64,000 bases of DNA from Clavelina lepadiformis. Taxonomy: Eukaryota > Chordata > Ascidiacea > Aplousobranchia > Clavelinidae. Of the stretch, positions 37,841-51,392 are shown piece by piece. The notes beneath the pieces are model-generated. The model was not told where the DNA came from. It made no database searches and saw only the letters and a program-made list of their open reading frames with translations. The stretch's first letter is position 1. Each line of letters starts with the position of its first letter. The DNA is taken from the NCBI RefSeq assembly GCF_947623445.1, contig NC_135241.1, positions 1,800,501 to 1,864,500 on the forward strand. Direction: 5' to 3'. Position numbers and translations under genes: made by a program.

Positions 37841-39448
37841 TTACAATTAATAATCAGTTGATTATTTTACTTGTAAAATAATAAAAGTAAAAATAATTAT
37901 CTATTTATTTGTAATAAATTTGCGCTTAACTGGAACTGTGATCGATTTCCCTGTCATGTGTAACGATTAACTTTTATCAAGCGTAGAGTTGAATTTAATT
38001 GCAAAGTATCTGGTAGTTTGGCTAATAAAAAATGCGCCTACACTCTATTCATATTAATTTATCAAAAACTTAGACAAATTAAATATATACTGATATGAAG
38101 AATGAATTATTGCATAGTTATTCCATTAAATAATTTTGTAAGAAATGTCGACAAAGGCCGATTAAAACCAAATGGACTGCTTAAATTACTCTTTACTCGG
38201 CTACTCGGTAGCTATATAATCGTTCCGACCCTACTTATAAAACTTTGGTATCGTTGCAAGAATATTGTGATACTGTTATTTTTTACTAAACTAAACCTTT
38301 TAATGTCATTTTATGTCAAAATGGAAAACGTTGCATTGGTATTTGTTTTTAAAGAATATTTCTTGCGAGAGCAGGTTATATGTTTTTTAAAAGATTGGTA
38401 AAGCACCTTTTGCGAGATAGGCACATAAACTTAGAAAGTATTCAGCTTCAAAGTAACATATGTATGCTAAATATAAACACAATATATAGTGCAAAAATAT
38501 TTTGTAAACTCCTAGTTTTGATAAAATAAGCTTACAGTTTCGAATATTATGAAAACAAATCCTAACTGAAAGAAGAAACATTTCCTTTTTTCTATTTTTG
38601 TTTGTTTTAAATTATAGAAATTAAATTGTGGACAAGGTCTTGCTTGAAGTGTCTCACAAGTAAATAATTAGATCGACCTGTACGTCCGCTTCATGGAATG
38701 AAAGCAAAGGAGCTCAAGCCACTTTGTGAAGTGTATATCATCTTCTAAAATGCTGAACATGCCAAAACATCAAGAAACATTTGTCTGTTTGTTTAATGTT
38801 TGTAATAATTTGTAAAAAACGACGACTAATTGCTTGAGATAAATTTTTCCAAAGCTATTTATTGCACAGAATTGAAATTTTTTCTGTTGGAATTTATGGT
38901 CCTTATTTGTTTAAAGAACCTTTGCTGCTAGAAGAACAATTATTGTGGAACGCATAAAGGAAATAAGATGATGTACCTTACATTTGCTGGAAAACAGTTT
39001 ATATCATTCCCTATTATGTTTGAATAAATACACTTCAGATACAAAAGAAACTTAAGCTTTTCGATAAATGTATGTGTTTTGCCATGTTGCACTTATAAAA
39101 ATTAAATCGTTTTAGGCTACTTAATAAATTTGATGTGGAAAAAATTTCTAAGTTTGATGAACATCCTCCAGAAGTTACTACCAGTTATAAATTCGTTTAT
39201 GATACAATTAATGTTGCTATACAACTTGCTACTAATATGATGTATTGGCGTCTGGTTTCCTTTGAGGCCGGACATCTTGTGTTCTCGAATCGTGCTTTAA
39301 CAATGACCTTTCTGACGTAACAATACGGTTGATTGCCGGCCAAAAAAAGGATTTACGCAATTCGTGATGGTAATCATAGCACGATAACACCACATGGGAA
39401 TAAGCTGCTATTTTAGTTGTGTAAATAATAAACAAAAAGTTTTGGAGA
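37841..39448. other. AT-rich intergenic DNA
   Basis: No gene or repeat is recognised. The ORFs here (38102-38401, 38387-38581, 39135-39320) are short, low in complexity and without splice support. Confidence 0.4.
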
Positions 39449-40000
39449 TTGAATCAAAGATTATTGCCTGTGTGGGCGACAAGTAATAAATCGGCCTGCA
39501 TTGTTTGGCTCGCTTCCGCTAAGATGAACGTGTTTATTTTCGTCTTTGGTAACCACAGCAACGAGGAAATTGAGACTGAATATTTTGCTGAACTGATTAT
39601 CGAGGGTTTCGCGCAAAGAAAAGGTTTGAAATGTTGCTTTCATAGCCAGCTACGTCATGAAAGAAGTTCATTTTGCATAACTGGTGACACTCTTCGTTCA
39701 AATCTAATACAGAGTAAATATTATACAAATACTAAGAAAATCAGAAATGTTTTTACCGAACAACTTGAGGAAATGCGGGCTGTAAAGGACTGCAACGTTT
39801 CGATAAGTGCTAACTACATAGCAATGAATATTTTGCTTCGTCGGCCGCATAACATTTATTTATTGCCATCAATACCTTATTCGGGCTTCGATAGTTACCA
39901 TAAAGCGTTTTTTATTTTGGGGTCTTGCCAATATTTGTCCTTCCGTAGTTATGACCCAGGTGAAAAGTCGATTTGTGATTGCTTTATGACTAAATCGTAG
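39449..40000 (+). CDS. Orphan ORF, possible lineage-specific gene
   Basis: The open frame runs 183 codons (about 158 from the first ATG, near 39524). That is long for an AT-rich region. It has mixed composition with scattered Cys, no signal peptide or membrane segment that I can see, and no recognised domain. Sample: MNVFIFVFGNHSNEEIETEY from the ATG. There is no strong acceptor at its start or polyadenylation signal directly after it. It may be a chance ORF, a single-exon gene or a decayed exon. Confidence 0.25.
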   Translation: MNQRLLPVWATSNKSACIVWLASAKMNVFIFVFGNHSNEEIETEYFAELIIEGFAQRKGLKCCFHSQLRHERSSFCITGDTLRSNLIQSKYYTNTKKIRNVFTEQLEEMRAVKDCNVSISANYIAMNILLRRPHNIYLLPSIPYSGFDSYHKAFFILGSCQYLSFRSYDPGEKSICDCFMTKS

Positions 40001-43000
40001 TCCCCGATTTCATGGCAATTATAACGTAAATGTTTCTCCTGTGCGTCGCGTCTAGACTGAGAAAAAGCTTGCTAACGTCAATGCAAAGCAGAGAGAGAAA
40101 ACGTCGGCAAACAAACTGCTGGCGCGAGCTTCGAGCGATTTTGCCGTTGCGGTGGGGAGAAAATTTCCTCGCCGACCAAATCCTGCTCGGGTAATCAGAA
40201 AAATGGTCGAGAATAAAATTTACGTTTTTAGATCTGACCTAAGCGAAAGAAAAAGTTGGTTTCAATGGGTGTTGTATAAATTAACTTCGAATGCAATTTT
40301 CTCCAGTATTTGATCAATATCCTAGAACAAAAGCAACGGTTTGTTTGGTTGTGAACGGAGTCTCCAGCAATTATTGCGTCACAATGGTGGTAGACTTGTG
40401 GCAATCTGATGATGTCACTTGGAAAATAGAATTTGCCGACCGTCAGCAATTTGAAAATGCTACAATGACGAATTACTTCCGTTCGCCGTCATATAAATGT
40501 GAGTAATTCAATTGTACTTTGGTGACTTCTGGACGAATGTTTTCAATTTTTTTTTCTCTTTGCAACAAACCAGAAAATTTGAACATTTTGTGATATTTTA
40601 CCGGCAAAATAATATTTTTTACTTTTCATTTCACGTCATGGAACATAATGCAATAGATATAACTCGTACAAAATAGGCGACGGGAAGAAATTGTGTAAAT
40701 CTTTATTTCAAATATAGCCTATTTGTAAATTATTAGTAACACTGCACGCAATGATTCATCGCTAACAGTAACCCCATCATCAATTTGAGGTGTTCGAATG
40801 TTTGAGTGGACATAAAAAAGATAAGATGTTTTAACAGGTGTTTCGGAAGGAATCGCAATTTCGGAATAAAACTGCTCCAATAAAAATAATTATCCATGAT
40901 TGTGACGCCATAGTTTTTGTATTGAAAATCGGTAATTTTTCGGTTATCAATCGGCAAAGTTTTTGCCGGACAGTAAATGTTTATCATCGTTGTTTCAAAC
41001 CGAATAATCGCGGTTCTGTCCAGCCGACTTTCAAAAGTGAATAAACCTCGCTTGTGTACGTCTCGTCTGGCTTTGTGTTAGCGAATAAGAGAACAAAGAA
41101 AAACAACTTTTCTCTTTAATGTCAGCGAACACCTGCGAGCGTTGACAGATGCATATCGCGCAGTTTTCGATGTTATCCGCGGTTTGTGGGAGGCCTAACT
41201 TGCAAATACATTAACCAGATAACATGGAATCATGCATTCATGCAGTACCGTCTTAGAATGATGTAATTTTAAGGCCGTTTCAGTAGTTCTTATTCTTTTT
41301 GCCGTTACGGTCGACTGCACGCCGTTTCGGTCGGCTGATCTTGTATACACTCGGGAGTTGTTCCGTCCCTTCGCGTTTCTCTCTCTGCGGACCTCAGTTA
41401 ATATTGGCAGAACTCGTAAATACATAATGGGCAGATATGGCGACCAACATATAACAATCGGGTCTTCTGAGAGGTGCGGTTTTTGCTTTATGACGTAATA
41501 ATAAGATGTTAAACTAACCGGTTGAAACGAATTTAGCTGTAAGGGAGGTTTTTTAACTTTAGGAGGACAATGAGAAAGTTCAGCTAACGAACTTGTAGGC
41601 TACAAGTAACCAGCAGTTTCATGCAGCCTATACTGGAACAATGTATCAGGAAACTAGTTTATTGTATTTAAGCTAGAAGGGTATTTTGGTTTCATTTCAT
41701 TTTATGTAGCATCAGTTTAGACTTAGAGTCTGATATAGAGTAGAAAAACTTGAAAACAACTCAAATGTTGTATCTCGATTCAATACGCACGTGATCTTTT
41801 TGTTTTGTCATAAAGAGAAGGGCTGGTTTGTTTGTACACGAGGCTGTTTTTATCAGTAAAGGGCTGTGTTAGCGTTTGTATGAATCGTTTGCTAGTTAGT
41901 AATCGTACGAGTTTTCTTGGCGACTATACTGATAAAATTCCTAAAAAGCCAACTAAAGCTTAGCGTAAATACTTCAACGTTTGTTTGCGCATTTTGGCTG
42001 TGACTACGCTGGTGTTTAAGTGTGTTATGCTTGCTATCTGCATTGACCGTTGTTCACCTGATAATTACACCTAGCATTTTTAGTTAACAAATTTAACCAG
42101 CCCTATCTGGGATTTTGTTTTAGTAATTTTGGTTGCATGCTAATGATAGCCCACAAAAAGTGGTAAAACCACAACTCATGGCGATCTGTATCTCTACATT
42201 TTTGACTGCCTCTTCACTTTGACTGTTGAGGCCAGTGAGTTTGACTATAAACTTAGAGACTTGTTAGTGGCTTATTTAACAACTATGTAACTGTTCACGG
42301 TACTTTTGAGTTGATGGTATCGTATGTTTGTTATGCTGCCCATCGTCAGATAACGATCTCACAGCGGCTTAATAACTTAATTGAACGCTTTTGCCGTCGA
42401 TATATCAAAGGATCGAGCACGGCCAGGCAAAAGGTTAAGCTCCGAACGCCCGGACATCGATTCCCGAGGCTATATTTTTCATGCTGCCGCCTAGAGCTGA
42501 TGGCGTCTATTTGTTTTCTTATACATTATAGACTCGTATGATAATAGGTTCGAGCGAGCTCTTCCTTGTGTGGTTTTTGTGACGTCACAGATGAAGGGTT
42601 TAAGCTTAATAGCTGGTGTTCTAATACCATACCAATGTTTCCTTAATTTGATCTATTTAAGTGGCGATTAATTTTAAGAACAGTACAGTGCGTAGGATAT
42701 TTTTGTCCGAGCTTATATTATGTGACACATCAATAGCTTGTGTGACGTAACAATTGCCGTTAGTCATCGCGAAACCCGAATTGCCCCCAGATTTTGTGGT
42801 CGTCGATTGCTTTGTTAACAATAGAACCTATTGCACAGTGCCCTGTTTTACACGTGTTATCGCACTTTGCTATTCCCACGACGTCGCCATGTTGGGAAGG
42901 GATGTGTTTTTACGTCAACGACAGAATAATGTCACCACCTAAATGAGTTCAAATTAGCCTGGATAATTATTATATAAGAATAAGTTCCTGTGTCTTTTCT

Positions 43001-45210
43001 GTTATTAACCCAGTATTCTTTTTATTTCATTTGGTCTTGAACTTGTTCGGATGGTGACGTAATTCCATTGATTGGGTTAATATAGGCGCCAGCTAGAAGG
43101 TCTCTTTGTGTAGAGAAATACTAAAAATATATCAAATCTCCTGTACATAGGCTCGTGAGAGTGAGTCAAATTTTTTACTTGTGTTTCCACTGCGAGATAT
43201 TCTCAAGCCGAAATCTTAACAAAGGCTATTGTTCAGTAACAATCGACATGGACAGCTGAAGTTGCAATTGGTCAACTATCGGATTTCCTCTATTGCGCTC
43301 TACAATAATCTATGTTTTGTAACCCCAGCGTATGACGTCATAATTTCCTATTATAGCTTCATTAGCCCTTTGAAGTGGCCATTTTAGGTCAGGATCCAGG
43401 AAGCTGGATTTGTATAGGGCTACTGTAATGTGTTTTCCTCAAATTTAGTGACCAGTCACCTTCAATTTCCACTTATTGAGTTGTTTCTTGTTAATTTTCG
43501 CAACTTCTACGGTTCTTCGTTTAATTAATTTTGTTTTCTTTTCTTAAATGTTTGTTGTAGATATTACACATAATCAGCAATTACGTCATGATCTTCGTTC
43601 TATGGTTGCCATTAGAAACCTACGGCGTGGTATGAAGCGGAACTGCAGTGAAACTCAATCGTCGCGTGAAATAAAAAGGTTGGTACTTAAAGATTCTATG
43701 ACGTTGTCATTACATGAAAAAGTTTCCGACAATGGGATTTTGACTAGATTCGTTACAATGCACAATTTTTTTAGTAATCAGCGTTTTTCATAATTCAAAT
43801 TATTTCAAGAGACTGCAGAAAGTGTTAAAACTAATTGTTGACAAGTTAAGTTTTCTTTAAAACTCCTAAAACTGCAAGTACAGTATCCTGGGTTCTTCTT
43901 AGTATTACCGAAGGTTTGTCAAAAATGCACCGTTCCTGTGCTTTAAGCGCCTGTTATGGGTAGGGCGCGACCGCAGGCAAGAACATTCGTATTTAGACGT
44001 CAATTTTCTGTTAAACAGACAACAAATCAGCATTTACAACAGTCGGTCGGTAATTACCTGGAAAAACGCCAGATACTTCGATTTGTTCTCATTACAGCCG
44101 GCTGCAGCCAAGAAGATTTTTGCAAGATTTTTTTTTTGCAAGCCTTCGGGGAATCCCCCGATGACGAAACGAGATCTATAAATTGCATGAAGCGCAACCA
44201 AAGAGTTCGGTCATTGCATACTTCTCACGGGGCGGTCCACTGACGCAGCAAAGCATGAAATTTTGACAAGCGAAAAAAAGCCTAACCACAAAAAACTTGA
44301 TTTTTAAACCGCTTTTGCATTTGCTGTAGTTTCACCTGTCAGCTACGTAAGCAGTCTGTTATTTATTCGTTTTTAAGTGTCTGAAATCGTATCCTGGACA
44401 CAAAAACAAGGCTACGTGGTTTGTGTTAAAGTTAAGGCAAGTTTTCTACAACTGGAACAAATGTCTTACACGAACCCTGTTTTATGACTTTGAAGTGCTC
44501 ATTTATCTTGTTAAGTAAGAAATCATAAAAGAAAACTTGCGGTGATTGATGTAAAGGCAAGTGGTTCGCTGTGGGAAAATCGTGGATTATACCATCGATT
44601 AGCGCTTTCAGTTTTGTACATATTATACACAACAAGTTAATGATATTTTTAAATGATAATTATGACCAAAATATGATATCGATATGGGACGAAATGAACT
44701 TTAAAACGACAGTTTTACTGATAAACTTACCATCTTCATTTTTTGTTCCGTTGTTTTCACCTGTTTCATTGTGTTTGTAAACGAAATTGGCAGAAAAACG
44801 CTAATTTAATTTCTTTAACTTCTAATTTAAAGGAGATAGTTACGGTTGACTGATTTTAGGTCAGATCTTTTTCTTCAAAAACACGAAACTTCTCTGCTAT
44901 CTGACCCCAATTGTTGACGTCACCAAGTGTCTGTTTTCGCCTCTGGCCAACGTTAACGCGATATCAGCACGATTAATTCTGCAAATAAAATGATTTCGCG
45001 AACGACCATGGTTCCTAGGACTCACTTACATCAGGCGGTTAATCTTATTCACAATGATACAATGGTACGTTAAAGAATCAATTCGAAGGCGGAGTTAACT
45101 GGAAAACGAAACCGACAAACTCTGGATTTTCTGCGATTTTATGCTTTTCCATGTATCAAGCGCGCCCTGTAAAACAACAAGCTTCGTCATAATGGATTTT
45201 CTATTTCTAG
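40001..45210. other. Upstream flank or long 5' intron of the ETS gene
   Basis: About 5.2 kb with only small unsupported ORFs (40291-40506, 42311-42541, 43548-43793, 43956-44243). CRE palindromes TGACGTCA lie at 42580-42587, 43333-43340 and 44915-44922. The first exons of the ETS gene are probably here or further left, because the exon that starts at 45211 is open across its acceptor. Confidence 0.4.
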
Positions 45211-48200
45211 ATTCAATTCTTCGGAGGGTAATCACTATAACGACCACCCGACTTATGCATCAACCACTGTGACGTCATCATACGACACGATGAATGTTGG
45301 AATGATGTCACCGGCGAACGACTTGCAAGCTGGCAAGCAGCTGCTATCGAACGATTTATCGCTCTATCAACAATCGCAAGACAGCAGAACTGTCGATGAC
45401 GTCATTATGTCGTCATCAGGTGTGGATTATCCCCCAAACATTGCAATTTCTCCTGGGTCGTGCAAAAGCCCTTATTGCTGTACGTCCCCCGGTTTCTGTA
45501 ATTTCCCCTACCACAACTACAAAAACCACCACTGTGTACCGCCCAGTGACGTCACGCATGACGTAATAAACAGAACACAGTCGGACCCGTTTCCACGGGA
45601 CCAGGTGTTCGTTCCGGATTCGGCCGAACCCGAAAACATGGACCCGACTACCAGTAGCGGGCGACGACTGTCCGCCCCCATCTTGCATGACCCCCTCCCT
45701 GTGATTAAACCCGACCAGATCTCCCTCCCCGGTATAAGCGACAGTGACGATTTAATCGACGCGATCGCGCCCATCGCGTCGTTGTCTTCGTCATCTTCAT
45801 CATCGCTATCGTCGTCAGCTTCGTCAATTTTTAACGACTCACTACTGGCCGACGTTGCCAACAGTGACGTCATAGGCTTACTAAGGTCACCGAAGGTGGA
45901 ATCCATGGAGACCGCGACGTGTTTTGAAATGACGAGCCGTGATTGCGAAGTGATGACGCCGAAACCATCGCTATTTACCGGCGGGGGAACGATACGCAGG
46001 AGCCCGCCACCCCCGAATGTTACTCTAAACCCGGAAAAGCACAAACGGAATGCATTACCCCAAGGTGAGTTTTGTTACGTTTATTATTGATTAGTTCTGC
46101 CGGGTACATTCTAATCCCTTGCGAGTGTCTTTATAATACGTCACATATCTTTGTTGGTCGCAGATGTTTGTGCCAAACTAAAAGAACAATGTTTAGATAC
46201 CAGGACGATCGTAGGTAGTATTGGATTTGCAATGGCACAAAGTATCACGGAACTTCGTAACAAAACTCCAATAATAACTCCTCTCGCTATAAATACCCGA
46301 TTTGAATTGGCAGATAAGCGAGGTTGCTGACCTAAAGTTTATGAAACCGCAACCGCTATCCAGAGTCAATGTAATCCGTCTTAGCTTTGTCTTGAAATGC
46401 CTAAATTAAACATAATCGTGCGAGATCGGCGGAAATTACTTTTCTCCTGCCTCAGCGTTCACCTTCAACTGCCTGTGATTACTTTATAAGGTTGCCAGAG
46501 CTTTGTTGTCGGTTTTGTCTGCTTTAACATCCTAAGATAAACCGATAACAGACCAAGATATATCCTGCTGTCTGCAACAGCAGCAGTTAGGTGACTTTTT
46601 CTTCATTTCCTTTAGGGCGCTTGTTGCAATGCGATTGTGTTTTCAATTCGCCCTGAATTTGTAAAGTGGCTGTCAACACAACTGCTTTACTTTATAGACG
46701 TGGTGGAGTAAGCTCCAATCAGCTTAGCGACCACACAAAATGCTTCCACTTTTCTAGACTAATATAATTTTTCTCCATGATAGCATGTTGTAGGACATTG
46801 TAACAATTCTATTATGATCGCACATCACATATACTACATGTCCTATACTTGCGGCTCAGAGAACCCCAGTTTCAATGTTTACAGATTTTATTTTTGGGTA
46901 AATAATGTTTCCTTGAACACAGATCCGGTTTCGTGGACAAGAAATCACGTTAAGGAATGGCTGATGTCATCAGTAAAGGAATACAACTTAAAAGATCTGG
47001 ATTATAAGAAGTTTGCGTCGACTGACGGTTACAAGCTCTGTCAGATGACGATGAGAGATTTCTGCCGCTTGACTGAAAAAGCGAACGCCGAAGTCTTGCT
47101 CAATCAACTCTCTCTTTTGAAGCAGAGTAAGTTGACGAAACTTTTCGTGCCTGAGAGAAAACTTTCACGCTTGAATGCGCAAGGTTCAACTCAAATGAAC
47201 CTTATAAACAATCTTGTACCGGTTGCTCGTCCCAACATCTTTATATTTTAAAAAGCGACCTGTTTATTATGTATAGACAGGTGGAACTCGGTTGCTGATA
47301 ATTATAATTTTGGCACAAAATGAATGGTTTTCCAGTTAGCTCTTGTTGGCTCCAACGTGCATTTTAACGGCCTTATACGTTTCCTGACCAAACTGTTATG
47401 TTTACGATGTCTGTTAATTGTTGGAATTTTTGCTTGCAGGCCGTAACACGACTTCAGGTCCTTTTAACGGGGTCATGGACCCATTTCAGGCGGCTCAAGC
47501 TCGACAACCCGACTGCAAAGATCCTTACAAGCTTTTTGGCCCGATTTGTATGGAACTGTCCAACCCAGGTCTGTAAAAACACCGAGATAGCTTTGATTTA
47601 GACCAGTGTGGTGCGATTCATTGCATCTGAAAATGTTTACTTTAAATGTGTGATCTTGTGTGTCATTATCCAGAAGAATTTCTTATGAAATGTTTAATAA
47701 TTACCTTTGGCACCACTGAGTCGCGTGGCGGTTTGACGTCGTGTAACACCACAGGCGTCAAATTCCTGATGCAGCATCACGGCGTTTTTCGAGCAGTTTT
47801 TAACATTTTCATGAATCATCGAATCAACGTTGAAGTAATCTACCGCGCTTTGATGAATCAACATTGCGCTTCGTTGATTATGATTATGCGCTCAACCGTT
47901 TAGATAAACACGTGTCACGTGACCTCGCTTATCAAAAGCTTGTCTTTCTAGGTTCGAGCCAGATCCAGTTATGGCAGTTCCTCATGGAGCTTCTCACCGC
48001 GTCATCAAACGCCCCCTGCATCGCTTGGGAGGGGGTGACCGGCCAGTTCAAGATGGTCGACCCTGATGAAGTTGCCCGCCGCTGGGGGGAGCGCAAGAGC
48101 AAGCCCAATATGAACTACGATAAACTGAGTCGTGCTTTGAGGTAAATTGCGTGGTCTTGGTGCTATTAAAATGATGCTGGATATCGTTTTTTCTTTTTTA

Positions 48201-49427
48201 TCTTAAGTTTGAAGTGTCCGCTAAACAAAGTGAAGAAAACGTTTAAGTAAAGCTTAGTTCATTTTGTAGATATTACTACGACAAAAGTCTGATGACCAAA
48301 GTGCATGGAAAGCGATATGCTTATAAGTTCGATTTCAACGGCATTTACCAAACTCTGCAAACCAACGCAAAGCCGCCGTCAAATCAACCGAGTCTATTTT
48401 ACAGGTTGGTTATTTCAAATGTATATTTTCCAACGTAATAAAGAGAGGCGAGCTGTGAGATTACAGGCCAAGTTTAGTTATTTCATGCTCAAACAGGTTC
48501 AGGTGGTTGATTTGCCAATAAAGTTTGAACTCCAAATTTGTGGGAGCTCGGTCACGTGACCACTCTTGGCACCAATCAGATCTGGTTCCATCACCATTAT
48601 CGCAGCGTTTGCATGACCGCGATTTGGTCCAAAGTGGACTCGGCTGGCCATTTTGTTTCCAGACACCACCCATCTGTAGATTGTCTTACATGTACTGTTA
48701 CCAAACTTTCTCTAGTACACAATAAGGCTCCATGTTTATTTTTGAACCCTCAGAAATTTTACCGCTATTTGGTAATAACAATAAGATATCGACCGCGTGT
48801 GTGAAGTATGTAGACAGTGTACTGCAACACTTGGGGCTGACAAACGAGTAAAGTGGTTCGGTTACCGATTTCTAAAATCCGGTTTGTGAGAGTGTGGTCA
48901 TGTTTACGGTGTAGGCTTACTAGCATAACTTTTCATTGAGGTCCTCCATTGCACGAGGCTTGACACCGGCACAGACGAAGCAATTTCATGTCTTAAGATA
49001 ATTAACCTAAAGGTGATTTGTTTACGATTTGTAGAATTGTAGGTAGTCTCGGGTAGTTGCAAGTGAAATCGCCTGTCACAGTTGTGCGAACAGATAATTC
49101 CTTCGATTGCTTTAGCAGCATATGACATTTTGACTGTTTTCAATACATTTAACCGTTGACATTAGCACTGGTGGTACAATGGAACTTTTTAGAAGTTAGT
49201 TACTAATCGGCATTAGGCACACTGTTTGTATTGCAACTGTCCACTCCGGCCAACTTCACCAGATTCCATTCACATCACTTGCTAACCATGTTGTGCTTTC
49301 TTTTACCAGCTCGCGTCAGTCACGTGTGCGACAGCAAGCCCGGATGTCACTGTGCCAGTTACGTAAGCTCTCCCAAGCAGGAATGATCCCGCCTGGAATG
49401 ACTGACCCACCAGCGACATCTCTGTGA
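45211..49427 (+). CDS. ERG: ETS-domain transcription factor, ERG/FLI subfamily
   Basis: Nuclear DNA-binding factor that recognises GGA(A/T). Exons: 45211-46064, 46923-47126, 47440-47568, 47952-48141, 48270-48404, 49310-49427, all phases agreeing. From the ATG at 45290 the protein is 516 aa, but the exon is also open upstream to a strong CTATTTCTAG acceptor ([17 protein letters not shown]), so an earlier start in an unseen exon is possible. Residues 1-258 are Ser-rich and poorly conserved. The PNT/SAM domain follows ([20 protein letters not shown] to [10 protein letters not shown]). The ETS domain begins near residue 370 ([70 protein letters not shown]) and is nearly identical to vertebrate ERG and FLI1 in its helix 3. 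The C-terminus is short and ends [15 protein letters not shown] and FLI cannot be told apart here, since invertebrates usually have one gene. Confidence 0.92.
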
Positions 49428-50309
49428 CGTCATAGTTACCTTTTATGACCTCGTTTTTGAAGCAAAAACTGCCATGTTACGGTCTACACGTGTTTGTTCG
49501 TTTATGTTCAAGTTTCCTGTATATTTAGTTCTGCGCATACATCTATAAAGATCTCACACTGTCCTGTCAAGAAATGTGAGTCACTTATTTATGTCGGCCA
49601 ATTGCAAAGGCGACATACCTGCGAATTCAGCAACGACAATTTCTGCTGTCTCTGGAGTACAATACTTCATTCGCCAGTAGTTTGTGTCTTAACAAACTGT
49701 TAAACTAAACACATTTGAATTTGTTTGTTGATTATAAACATTGAGAGCTTTTCCTACTTTTCTAATAAACATTTTTTCACTCAAAACAAGAAGTTTTGTC
49801 TAATTTGCATCCGATATTTCACGTTAACCCAGGATGAGGAGAGCAAAAGTATGTAGATTGTTTCATTACATCATAACATCGATCATGGGAAGTTTTGTTT
49901 CTTGTGTTGTGTTTTTATTAACATGATCACTTGTAACCTCCAGAGCTACTTTCAACCTGAAGCCTGAATTATCCCAAAAAGTTAAGTTTTTCTGAACAAA
50001 TCAAAGTCATCTTTTGATGTCATCGTTTTCTAAGTCGCTCTCTGCCGGTGGTTTCTACATTAACTTGCGCGCATGTGCATTCGTGTAAAGAAAATGAAAT
50101 TACGATGCAAATTTGCCAGAATGTGAAAATGAATTCGAGCTCGAATGTGGCCTGTATGTTTTTTCACACGTCAGTTTGAAACCGACCGGAAAAGCCCGGG
50201 CTCACTAACCCAGTTTCTCTCTGCATAGTGGGTCATCAGAAAGACCGAAATTAGATAATAGCCCTAACAAAAAGATAACAAATGAAATAGGCTACAAATA
50301 ATAACGAAG
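49428..50309. other. 3' UTR and downstream flank of the ETS gene
   Basis: The stop codon overlaps a TGACGTCA palindrome (49425-49432). A polyadenylation signal AATAAA lies at 49764-49769. No other gene was recognised. Confidence 0.45.
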
Positions 50310-50400
50310 CAGTTTGGTCGGGTGGTTCTAGAGCACTTGCCTTTAATGCAGAAACTCGCTGAGGTTCAAATCAATGTCCTAAAAACTCTTCTCTTCACTC
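50310..50400 (+). mobile_element. tRNA-like SINE head or tRNA pseudogene
   Basis: TTTGGTCGGGTGGTTCTAGA followed by GCACTTGCCTTTAATGCA and GAGGTTCAAATC gives A-box and B-box like sequences about 45 bases apart, as in a tRNA. The acceptor stem does not pair, so it is not a functional tRNA. It differs from the S1 SINE head and may be a second SINE family. Confidence 0.45.
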
Positions 50401-51392
50401 AGCAGTGAACGGATATGTGCACATACAGCGTTCTATAGAAGGAAAGACGACTGAGGTTAAGAAGATGGGCAACGACCTTACTTACCATGCGCTGTATAAC
50501 TCTAAATTTTACACAGTCTATAAATCTAACTTCCAATGTTACAACGGCTTCCAAAAAGCTATGAGACCTTTATCTTTCAGCCTGCGGAAGCTTATAGGCA
50601 ATTTAATGACTTAATGGCCGCGTTGCATTCGGCGCTTTCCTAATCACTACAACTACAGCTGTAGGCCGATATCTATATTCGCTGATCGATTAACCGTCGA
50701 GCATCAAAATATTTTTTACTCCTTTGCACACAAACCTGTTAATTGTCTGAATGAAGCACATTTTAGAATTTAGTTTATTATATTTACAAACTTGTATTTT
50801 ATGGACAGCAATGTTCAGTGACAAAATCCACAACTAAAAATCACAGATATTTACAAAATGAATACAACATTCATAGATTTAACATTATTCACTTTAACGC
50901 AATTTAGTTCATATGTACATGAATATAACTGCAAGTACTGCGACTATACAGTAATGAGTTAATAATAATTTTGATTAGCCTTTTTTACAGTTTTAATTTA
51001 TCAGTGCTTTTATCAGTGTTAAGGTTTAGATTTGATGTAGCTTACATAAAACTCTTACAAAAAGCTAATATATAACAGCATTTTAAAGAACAGAATTATT
51101 TACATGTCAACGAAAAGAAACCATGAAAAACGGCATTGGCATGAAATTGACAAACAGAATTGTGAGAAAATAAGTGTAAGTGATGGATTCCTATCGTTAC
51201 TATTTGGTCACGTGGTCAGACCGGTGCTCAGCAGTGCTACTCATCACGTGAAACATCGAACAACGGAAGCGGAAGTAAGCTCGAATAACACTTTTCACTC
51301 AGTTTGAAATATTGATTGCAATCTTTATATCAAAACAAAGTTTGTAAACTACAAAGTTAATGTTTGATCTTTCATGCAGTCTACTCCATTTT
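50401..51392. other. Intergenic DNA downstream of the atlastin-like gene
   Basis: Small ORFs at 50405-50614 and 51104-51307 lack support. Part of this is probably the 3' UTR of the minus-strand gene ending at 51393. Confidence 0.35.

Noticed and set aside
40291-40506. 71-codon ORF starting with ATG and ending near a GTGAGT donor-like site
   Set aside because: No acceptor partner in phase, no domain, and within chance length for the region.
45517-46044. 175-codon minus-strand ORF
   Set aside because: It is a shadow of the Ser-rich ETS coding exon on the other strand; runs of Asp arise from antisense TCG/TCA codons.
50310-50400. Functional tRNA gene
   Set aside because: The boxes are present but the acceptor and T stems do not pair, so it is listed only as a SINE head or pseudogene.
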